DNA of 64,000 bases from Clavibacter californiensis (GTDB lineage Bacteria > Actinomycetota > Actinomycetes > Actinomycetales > Microbacteriaceae). Of this stretch, positions 59,029 through 64,000 are shown piece by piece. The first letter of the stretch is position 1. Each line of letters opens with the position of its first letter. The stretch lies in NCBI RefSeq assembly GCF_021952865.1, contig NZ_CP040792.1, positions 992,001 to 1,056,000 of the forward strand, written 5' to 3'. A model generated the notes under the pieces. It was not told the DNA's origin. It did not search any database and worked only from the letters and a program-made list of their open reading frames with translations. Made by a program: the position numbers and the translations under genes.

Positions 59029-59034
59029 AGCGTA
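59029..59034 (-). promoter_or_regulatory. -10 box TACGCT, leaderless promoter of tetR
   Basis: On the minus strand TACGCT is followed by GTTCAC and the ATG at 59022. The adjacent operator starts 2 bp upstream. Confidence 0.6.
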
Positions 59035-59035
59035 T

Positions 59036-59059
59036 GTCAAACGAACCGGTTCGTTTGAC
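59036..59059. promoter_or_regulatory. 24-bp perfect palindromic operator of the TetR regulator
   Basis: GTCAAACGAACC (59036-59047) is the exact reverse complement of GGTTCGTTTGAC (59048-59059). It overlaps the -35 of the exporter promoter and abuts the -10 of tetR, the typical placement for a TetR operator. Confidence 0.9.
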
Positions 59060-59084
59060 TCCGTCCACCACGCCGCCCTAGATT
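59055..59084 (+). promoter_or_regulatory. Promoter of the MFS exporter (TTGACT - 18 bp - TAGATT)
   Basis: -35 TTGACT at 59055-59060 and -10 TAGATT at 59079-59084 with an 18-bp spacer, close to the housekeeping consensus. TSS expected near 59091, leaving a leader of about 43 nt. The -35 is inside the TetR operator. Confidence 0.75.
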
Positions 59085-59133
59085 GGACCGTCCTCGCCCG
59101 CCATGGCGCCGCACGACCATCCAGGAGCACCAG

Positions 59134-60666
59134 ATCTCGCACGCACGCACCCCTGAGAACGCACCGCCGTCCACGTCATCCGCGTCGCTCGCCGGCCCCG
59201 CCGCGCCCACCGGCCCTGCCGCTCCGGCCGCGCCGTCCGCCCGCAGCAAGTGGATCCTCCTCGCCGTCGTCGCCCTCGCCCAGCTCATGGTCGTCCTCGA
59301 CGGCACCATCGTGAACATCGCCCTGCCCGCCGCCCAGCGCGACCTCGGGATGACCGACGCCGACCGCACCTGGGTCGTCACCGTCTACGCGCTCGCGTTC
59401 GGCTCGCTCCTCCTGCTCGGCGGCCGCATCGCCGACTACTGGGGCCGCAAGCGCTCCTTCCTCCTCGGCATGGTCGGCTTCGCGGCGGCCAGCGCGCTCG
59501 GCGGGTTCGCCGTCTCGAGCGAGATGCTCCTCATCGCGCGCGGCCTCCAGGGCGTCTTCGCGGCGCTCCTCGCGCCCGCCGCGCTCGCGCTCCTGTCGGT
59601 GACGTTCCCGTCCGGCCCCGACCGCGTCAAGGCGTTCGCGGTCTACGGCACCATCGCCGGATCCGGCGCGGCCGTCGGCCTGCTGCTCGGCGGCGTGCTC
59701 ACCGAGTACCTCAGCTGGCACTGGTGCCTGCTCGTCAACGTGCCCATCGCCATCGTCGCGATCGTCGCCGGCGTCCCGCTCGTGAAGGAGAGCCGCGCCG
59801 ACGGCGACCGCAGCTACGACGTGCCCGGCGCGCTGCTCGTCACGCTCGGACTCGCATCCATCGTCTACGGCTTCTCCCGCGCGGAGAACGGCTGGGGCGA
59901 GCCCGACACCATCGGCTTCCTCGCGCTCGGCGTCGGGATCATGGTCGCCTTCGTGTGGTGGGAGTCGCGGGCGCGCAACCCGCTGCTGCCGCTCCGCGTG
60001 GTGGCCGACCGCACCCGCGGCGGCGCGTACCTCACCTCGGTGATGGTGGGCGCGGCGCTCCTCGGCGGGCTGCTCTACCTCACGCTGCACTTCCAGATCG
60101 TGCTCGGCATGCCGCCGCTGGTCTCGGGCCTCGCGTCGCTGCCGATGGCGGCGACCATCATGCTCACGGCGCCGCAGGTCGCGCGGCTCCTGCCGCGGGT
60201 CGGCCCGCGCGTCCTCATGACCATCGGCCCGCTCCTCGCGGCCGCGGGGCTGCTGTGGTTCAGCCGCATCACGGTCGACGGCGCCTATGTCGTGCAGGTG
60301 CTGCCCGGCCAGATCCTCCTCGGCATCGGGCTCGCGTTCGTGTTCGTGCCCATGCAGAACGTCGCGCTCTCCGGGATCGAGCCGCGCGACGCGGGCGTCG
60401 CGGGCGCGGCGCTCACGGGCACGCAGCAGATCGGCGGATCCATCGGCACGGCCGTCTTCACCGCCCTGTTCGCCTCGGCGGTCACCGCCTCCGTCACCGA
60501 CGGCGTCGCGAACCCGCTGCAGCAGCAGGTCGACGGGTACCACGTGGTGTTCCTCGCGGCGGCGATCGGCGTGGCGCTCGCGTCGCCCATCGCGTTCTCG
60601 ATGGTGCGCGTGCCGCTCTCGCGCTTCCGCGAGGGCGCGTCGACCGAGGCCGTCGGCATGCACTGA
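59134..60666 (+). CDS. MFS drug exporter, DHA2 (14-helix EmrB/QacA) type
   Basis: About 510 aa with 14 hydrophobic segments. Signatures are LAQLMVVLDGTIVNIALPAA (motif D1-like), YALAFGSLLLLGGRIADYWG then RKRSFLLGM (motif A), LIARGLQGVFAALLAPAALA, and YGTIAGSGAAVGLLLGGVLT (motif C). It should extrude hydrophobic toxicants with proton antiport. The start is odd: the in-frame TTG at 59083 lies inside the -10 box, and there is no ATG, GTG or TTG between it and helix 1. The best placed codon is ATC 59134, 6 nt after AGGAG (59123-59127). It is controlled by the divergent TetR protein. Confidence 0.9.
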   Translation: MSHARTPENAPPSTSSASLAGPAAPTGPAAPAAPSARSKWILLAVVALAQLMVVLDGTIVNIALPAAQRDLGMTDADRTWVVTVYALAFGSLLLLGGRIADYWGRKRSFLLGMVGFAAASALGGFAVSSEMLLIARGLQGVFAALLAPAALALLSVTFPSGPDRVKAFAVYGTIAGSGAAVGLLLGGVLTEYLSWHWCLLVNVPIAIVAIVAGVPLVKESRADGDRSYDVPGALLVTLGLASIVYGFSRAENGWGEPDTIGFLALGVGIMVAFVWWESRARNPLLPLRVVADRTRGGAYLTSVMVGAALLGGLLYLTLHFQIVLGMPPLVSGLASLPMAATIMLTAPQVARLLPRVGPRVLMTIGPLLAAAGLLWFSRITVDGAYVVQVLPGQILLGIGLAFVFVPMQNVALSGIEPRDAGVAGAALTGTQQIGGSIGTAVFTALFASAVTASVTDGVANPLQQQVDGYHVVFLAAAIGVALASPIAFSMVRVPLSRFREGASTEAVGMH

Positions 60667-60680
60667 TCCCGTCCTGGATC

Positions 60681-60723
60681 ACGACGACGCCCCTCCCGCA
60701 GCTCGCGGGAGGGGCGTCGTCGT
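60681..60723. terminator. Strong bidirectional hairpin after the MFS gene
   Basis: Perfect 19-bp arms, 60681-60699 and 60705-60723, around a 5-nt loop. It lies between the converging MFS and luciferase-like genes. Confidence 0.85.
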
Positions 60724-60735
60724 GCGTGCGCCGGG

Positions 60736-61755
60736 TCAGGCGGCGGGCGACCAGCCGAGCGCCGGGCCGAGGCGCTCGGCGATGTCGGTGAGGATCTGCT
60801 CGAGGTCGGCCTCCCCGAAGGTGAAGGGCAGCGCGAACGCGACCTCGTCGACCGCCTGGAACGCGGGGTCGGCGTGCAGGGTCGCGGCGATCTCCTCGGA
60901 CGTGCCCACGAGGTCCGCCGCGAAGAGCATCCTCCGCGGCCCCATCGGCACGCCGACGCGGTGGGCCCGGGAGGCGGCGTACGCCTCGTAGCGGGCGACC
61001 TGCTCGGGCGTCGCGCGGTCGGTGGGGATCACGACGAGGCCCTGCGAGACGCGCGCCGCGGCGCCCGCCGGATGGGCGGCGCGGTAGGCGTCGATCTGGG
61101 CCCGCTGGTTCGCGCCGAAGTCGTTCCCCAGCTCGCCCTGGATCACGCTGGAGGTGAGCAGGTGGAAGCCGTTCTCGCCCGCCCACACCGCGGACCGCGT
61201 GCTCGCGGCTCCGTACCAGATCCGCTCGGCGAGCCCGGCGGCGTGCGGCTGCACGGTGGATGCGTACTCCTCCTGGCCCTCGCGCGCGACGGCGTCGCTG
61301 ACCGTGTCGCCGCGCACCAGGTCGCGGAAGCGGAGGAGGCGGTCGTAGCCGAGGTCCTCGAGGTCGGCGGTCGCGGGGTAGATCGCGTCGCGGTACGTCT
61401 CGAAGCGCATGGGCGTGCCCACCGAGAAGCCGGGCTGCACGCGGCCGCCCGTGAGGAGGTCCACCGTCGCGAGGTCCTCGGCGAGGCGGAACGGGTTCTC
61501 CGCGCCGATGGGCGTGACTGCCGTGCCGAGCTGGATGCGGCTGGTGCGCTGCGAGGCGGCGGCCATGACGGCGACGGGGGAGGAGATCCCGTGCTGGAGG
61601 TGGCGGTGCCGCAGCCACGCACTGTCGAAGCCCAGCTGCTCGCCGCGCTCGATGACGCGGAGCGTGGTCTCGTGGCCGGCCCTGGGATCCGCCGGGTCGA
61701 AGGTGCCGATGGTGAGGAAGCCGAGGCGGGAGAGCGGGGTACCGGATTCGGGCAT
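60736..61755 (-). CDS. Luciferase-like (LLM class) flavin-dependent oxidoreductase
   Basis: 339 aa TIM-barrel flavoenzyme. LGFLTIGTFDPADPRAGHET, SAWLRHRHLQHGISSPVAVM, RIQLGTAVTPIGAENPFRLA, EDLATVDLLTGGRVQPGFSV and ERIWYGAASTRSAVWAGENG are LLM-class hallmarks. Members use FMNH2 or F420; the substrate is unknown. A paralogue with the same N-terminal layout lies 84 bp upstream on the same strand, and both have a TACCCT box 6 nt before the ATG, so a tandem duplication that included the promoter is likely. Confidence 0.9.
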   Translation of the reverse strand: MPESGTPLSRLGFLTIGTFDPADPRAGHETTLRVIERGEQLGFDSAWLRHRHLQHGISSPVAVMAAASQRTSRIQLGTAVTPIGAENPFRLAEDLATVDLLTGGRVQPGFSVGTPMRFETYRDAIYPATADLEDLGYDRLLRFRDLVRGDTVSDAVAREGQEEYASTVQPHAAGLAERIWYGAASTRSAVWAGENGFHLLTSSVIQGELGNDFGANQRAQIDAYRAAHPAGAAARVSQGLVVIPTDRATPEQVARYEAYAASRAHRVGVPMGPRRMLFAADLVGTSEEIAATLHADPAFQAVDEVAFALPFTFGEADLEQILTDIAERLGPALGWSPAA

Positions 61756-61761
61756 GGATCG

Positions 61762-61767
61762 AGGGTA
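61762..61767 (-). promoter_or_regulatory. -10 box TACCCT, leaderless promoter of LLM gene 1
   Basis: On the minus strand TACCCT is followed by CGATCC and the ATG at 61755. Confidence 0.55.
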
Positions 61768-61839
61768 GGCGGCCGGCGATGCGGGTGGCGAGCGGAGTCC
61801 GCAGCCGGCGGTCGTCGGGTCGTCGGCTGCGGCGGGGGA

Positions 61840-62895
61840 TCAGGCGGTCGCGGGCGACCAGCCGAGCGCCGGGCCGAGGCGCTCCGCGACGTCGGTGAGG
61901 ATCCGCGCGAGGTCGCCCGCGGGCAGCCCGGCCGGGAGCGCGATCGCGAGCTCGTCGGCGGCCTGCACGGCGCGATCCGCGAGGAGCGCGGCGGCGATCT
62001 CGTCGGAGGGGCCCACGAGGTCCGGCGCGCGGACCATGCTCGACGCGGCCCGCGGATCCTCCGACTGGTCGGCCCGGGCGGCCCGCTCGGCGCGCGTCGC
62101 GGCGTCGGCCGCGTACCTGGCGCGCTGCTCGGCCGTGGCGCCGTCGGTGGGCACGACGACGAGCGCCAGCGTGACGTGCGCGGCGGCCGGGTCCGGATGC
62201 GCGGCGCGGTAGGCGTCGATGAGGCCGCGCTGGTCGGCCGCGAAGCCGCCGCCGCGGGATCCGCGCTCGGTCACGTCCGACGCGAGCAGGCGGAATCCGT
62301 GCTCACCCGCCCAGGCCGCCGTGCGGAGCGTCGCCGCGCCGTAGCCGAGGCGGTCGGCGAGCCCGGGCGACGCCGGCTGCACGGTGGGGGTGAGGGCCTC
62401 GTCGTCGTCTGGATCCGCGTCATGCTCCTCCGCTCCCGGCACCCGGCCGCCGCGCAGCAGCTCGCGGAAGCGCAGCAGCCGTGCGCGGCCCGGCTCCTCG
62501 AGCTCGGCGGTGAGCGGATGCACCGCCCGGTCGACGGCCGCGACGCGCTTCGGGCTGCCGACCGAGAGGCCGGGGCGGAGGCGTCCGCCGGAGAGGAGGT
62601 CGACGGTCGCGAGATCCTCGGCGAGCCGCAGCGGGTTCTCCGCGCGGACGGGGATCGACGCCGTGCCGAGCTCGATGCGCCGCGCGCGCTGCGACGCGGC
62701 GGCGAGCATGGCGACGGGGGAGGAGACGGCGTTCCTGAGGTGGTCGGGCCGGAGCCACGCGGTGTCGAGCCCGAGCGCGTCGCCGAGCTCGACGAGCCGG
62801 AGCGCGTCCTCGATGCCGGTCGCGGGGTCGGCCGGATCCAACGGGCCGGTGGTGAGGAAGCCGAGGCGCGTCAGCGCGGAACCGGGTGCGGGCAT
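61840..62895 (-). CDS. Luciferase-like (LLM class) oxidoreductase, divergent paralogue
   Basis: 351 aa. It is the paralogue of the gene downstream. Shared landmarks are LTRLGFLTTGPLDPADPATG, VSSPVAMLAAASQRARRIEL, ENPLRLAEDLATVDLLSGGR and ILTDVAERLGPALGWSPAT. It differs by an acidic insert (PGAEEHDADPDDDEA) and by alanine-rich replacement of several aromatic and basic positions (WLRPDHLRN for WLRHRHLQH), which suggests faster evolution or loss of the original function. The frame is intact. TACCCT 6 nt before the ATG copies the promoter of its paralogue. Confidence 0.85.
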   Translation of the reverse strand: MPAPGSALTRLGFLTTGPLDPADPATGIEDALRLVELGDALGLDTAWLRPDHLRNAVSSPVAMLAAASQRARRIELGTASIPVRAENPLRLAEDLATVDLLSGGRLRPGLSVGSPKRVAAVDRAVHPLTAELEEPGRARLLRFRELLRGGRVPGAEEHDADPDDDEALTPTVQPASPGLADRLGYGAATLRTAAWAGEHGFRLLASDVTERGSRGGGFAADQRGLIDAYRAAHPDPAAAHVTLALVVVPTDGATAEQRARYAADAATRAERAARADQSEDPRAASSMVRAPDLVGPSDEIAAALLADRAVQAADELAIALPAGLPAGDLARILTDVAERLGPALGWSPATA

Positions 62896-62901
62896 GGCTC
62901 G

Positions 62902-62907
62902 AGGGTA
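62902..62907 (-). promoter_or_regulatory. -10 box TACCCT, leaderless promoter of LLM gene 2
   Basis: On the minus strand TACCCT is followed by CGAGCC and the ATG at 62895. The sequence around it is almost the same as at 61762-61767. Confidence 0.55.
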
Positions 62908-62941
62908 GGCGGTGCGGGTGCGAGAGGGCCGAGCCGCTCGG

Positions 62942-63253
62942 TCACGCGCCGGCGTCGGCCCCGGCGATCTCCGTCAGCGCGGCCACGTGACCGTCGAACG
63001 CCCGGTGCCCCGATGCGGTGAGCGACAGCCAGGTGAGCTGTCGTCGGTCGCTGCGCCCAGCCGACGAGGCCTTGCGCGATGCCACGTAGCCGCTGTCCGT
63101 GAGCGCCTTCAGGTGCTTGGAGAGGCTCGCGTCCGCGACGCCGAGGGTGTCGCGGAGCACCGTGAAGTCGATCTGGTCGACGCGGCGGAGGATCCCGCAG
63201 ATGCGGAGACGGACGGGTGCGTGGATCAGCTCGTCGAAGGCGGCCTCAGCCAC
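62942..63253 (-). CDS. Winged-helix transcriptional regulator (ArsR/MarR-like, PF13601 type)
   Basis: 103 aa. FDELIHAPVRLRICGILRRV and VDQIDFTVLRDTLGVADASL, SKHLKALTDSGYVASRKAS form a single winged-helix domain, and the wing ends RRQLTWLSLTASGHRAFDGH. No metal-binding cysteines of the ArsR type are present. It is translated from GTG 63253, overlapping the stop of the upstream membrane-protein gene by 8 bp; regulator plus membrane protein is a common actinobacterial pair. It is the natural candidate to bind the palindrome at 63701-63736. Confidence 0.88.
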   Translation of the reverse strand: MAEAAFDELIHAPVRLRICGILRRVDQIDFTVLRDTLGVADASLSKHLKALTDSGYVASRKASSAGRSDRRQLTWLSLTASGHRAFDGHVAALTEIAGADAGA

Positions 63254-63704
63254 GGCGGGCGATCTCCCGCACCGCCGCGCGGAAGGCGAGCGTCGCGAGC
63301 CAGGTGACGAGGCCCGCCGCGGCCAGCGCGGTGATCGCCACGCCCCAGCCGATCCCCAGGGCCACGAGGCCGAGCGAGATCGAGAAGAGCACGAGGCAGG
63401 CGACGACGGCGGCGCTGACGAGCAGCACGGCCCTTGCCCCGACCCGCCGGAATCGGATGCCCGTGCGCCTGCGGATGAGGACCAGGAGGACCACCGCCGC
63501 CGCGACCGCGACCCACGACGTGGTCGGCGGTTCGTAGTCGGCGCCGGGGGAGAGGGTCGCGGCCTGGGCGACCCAGGCGAGGGCGATGGCGCCGAAGCCC
63601 GCGAGGTGCCATCGCGGCTCGGGGATGCGGGCCGCGAGCGTCTCCCGGTCGGTGCGGAGGCCGTCGAGGGCGGCGGCCGCGTCAGCTGCTCGATCGTTTT
63701 CCAT
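63246..63704 (-). CDS. Four-helix membrane protein paired with a winged-helix regulator
   Basis: 152 aa. A soluble N-terminal helix (AADAAAALDGLRTDRETLAA) precedes four hydrophobic segments: about residues 32-50 (WHLAGFGAIALAWVAQAATL), 62-78, 92-112 and 115-137. No enzymatic motif. Its role is unknown; in similar pairs the membrane protein is the main target of the regulator encoded just downstream. The ATG at 63704 lies inside a 36-bp palindrome that also contains the -10 box TAGCTT (63711-63716) 6 nt before the start, so expression should be tightly repressed and the mRNA leaderless. Confidence 0.75.
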   Translation of the reverse strand: MENDRAADAAAALDGLRTDRETLAARIPEPRWHLAGFGAIALAWVAQAATLSPGADYEPPTTSWVAVAAAVVLLVLIRRRTGIRFRRVGARAVLLVSAAVVACLVLFSISLGLVALGIGWGVAITALAAAGLVTWLATLAFRAAVREIARRG

Positions 63705-63736
63705 GAGGGAAAGCTACATGTCGCTTTCCCTCATGG
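63701..63736. promoter_or_regulatory. 36-bp palindrome over promoter and start codon
   Basis: CCATGAGGGAAAGC (63701-63714) is exactly complementary to GCTTTCCCTCATGG (63723-63736) around an 8-nt centre. It includes the ATG and -10 box of the membrane-protein gene. It is a likely operator of the winged-helix regulator encoded at 62942-63253. Confidence 0.75.
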
Positions 63737-63760
63737 CAAGTGATCTGACCGGATCCGCGC

Positions 63761-64000
63761 TCAGGGGATGAGCACGACCGACCCCGTCGTGCGCCGAGCC
63801 TCGAGGTCCTCGTGCGCGCGGGCCGCGTCGGCGAGCGGGTAGGTCGCGCCGACGCGCACGTCGAGGGATCCGTCGAGCACGCCCGCGAACAGCTCGCCCG
63901 CGCGCCACCGCCGCTCCTCCGCGTCGAGCAGGAAGTGGGCGAGCGTGGGGCGCGTGACCGAGAGGGACCCGCCCGAGTTGAGGCGCTGCAGGTCGAACGG
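63761..64000 (-). CDS. Quinone oxidoreductase-type zinc-free dehydrogenase, C-terminal part
   Basis: Only the last 79 codons are in the window. They read FDLQRLNSGGSLSVTRPTLA, then HFLLDAEERRWRAGELFAGV and DVRVGATYPLADAARAHEDL, EARRTTGSVVLIP and the stop. The VTRPTLAHF and YPLADAARAHEDLEARRTTG segments are diagnostic of the NADPH:quinone reductase (QOR) branch of the MDR superfamily. The NADPH-binding domain and start lie to the right of the window. The 56-bp gap to the palindrome-controlled gene belongs to the next unit upstream on the minus strand. Confidence 0.85.
   Translation of the reverse strand, partial: PFDLQRLNSGGSLSVTRPTLAHFLLDAEERRWRAGELFAGVLDGSLDVRVGATYPLADAARAHEDLEARRTTGSVVLIP

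Noticed and set aside
59083-59085. TTG start that would lengthen the MFS protein by 17 residues
   Set aside because: It lies inside the -10 hexamer TAGATT (59079-59084), so it should not be on the mRNA, and it has no ribosome-binding site.
1-64000. tRNA, rRNA, riboswitch, insertion sequence or origin
   Set aside because: No cloverleaf, rRNA core, transposase frame, terminal inverted repeats or DnaA-box cluster was recognised; gene-free gaps are short. A tRNAscan-SE and Infernal/Rfam run would settle this.

Overview
High-GC (about 73% by eye) actinobacterial chromosome. Gene content, order and codon use (heme cluster with coproporphyrin-type enzymes, menaquinone genes, Gly-Ser written as gga-tcc, GTG starts, ATGA/GTGA overlaps) suggest Microbacteriaceae, most likely Clavibacter or a close relative. 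No tRNA, rRNA, CRISPR array, insertion sequence or prophage was seen. Genes are dense on both strands.

Layout. 1-2.4 kb: menaquinone genes menC (partial, minus), menB and menE. 2.5-4.9 kb: CsbD stress protein, small membrane protein, Nudix hydrolase and two RimJ/RimL-type acetyltransferases. 4.9-18.8 kb: heme cluster, hemA divergent from hemE-hemY, then a five-gene envelope/unknown block (YtxH-like, holin-like, DUF3618, GT-C mannosyltransferase, DinB-like), then hemQ-hemH-hemC-hemD-hemB-hemL. This is a full set for glutamyl-tRNA to heme by the coproporphyrin route apart from uroporphyrinogen synthesis accessories. 18.9-23.1 kb (minus): NUC-type endonuclease, heme oxygenase under a DtxR/IdeR box, DUF1304, AcuI-type reductase and phosphofructokinase. 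23.2-28.4 kb: P-loop kinase, PPOX stress protein, AlkA-like glycosylase, DsbA-like thiol protein, aldose epimerase, VOC protein and OhrR-like MarR regulator. 28.4-31.3 kb: secreted unknown protein, then a levanase and a levansucrase, both missing their 5' halves at one shared junction. 31.4-33.8 kb: copper-type operon (membrane protein, YcnI, CopC). 33.9-38.6 kb: LysR regulator divergent from bifunctional putA. 38.6-46.4 kb: acetyltransferase, DUF6584-like protein and phosphopantetheinyl transferase, facing a minus-strand operon gntR, Pls/PosA-type single-module NRPS, M1 peptidase. 46.5-49.6 kb: Lrp regulator divergent from ddaH-rocD. Together with putA these could channel arginine derivatives and ornithine through glutamate semialdehyde. 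49.6-53.2 kb: overlapping four-gene minus operon headed by benE. 53.4-60.7 kb: M23 peptidase, SRPBCC protein, RDD protein, old yellow enzyme, TIGR02611 protein, and a TetR/MFS exporter pair with a perfect operator. 60.7-64 kb: two luciferase-like monooxygenase paralogues, a membrane protein plus winged-helix regulator pair under a large palindrome, and a partial quinone reductase.

Regulation visible in sequence. At least fifteen genes carry a TANNNT -10 box placed 6-8 nt before the start codon, which predicts leaderless mRNAs. Strong GC hairpins sit between converging genes. Recognisable operators are a DtxR box at hmuO, a 24-bp palindrome at tetR/MFS, a 36-bp palindrome over the start at 63704, and an inverted repeat in the lysR-putA gap.

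Main points of interest: the paired levanase/levansucrase truncation, the Pls-like synthetase operon, a heme oxygenase with no proximal histidine, an exporter with no standard start codon, and strong over-representation of GGATCC across the window.
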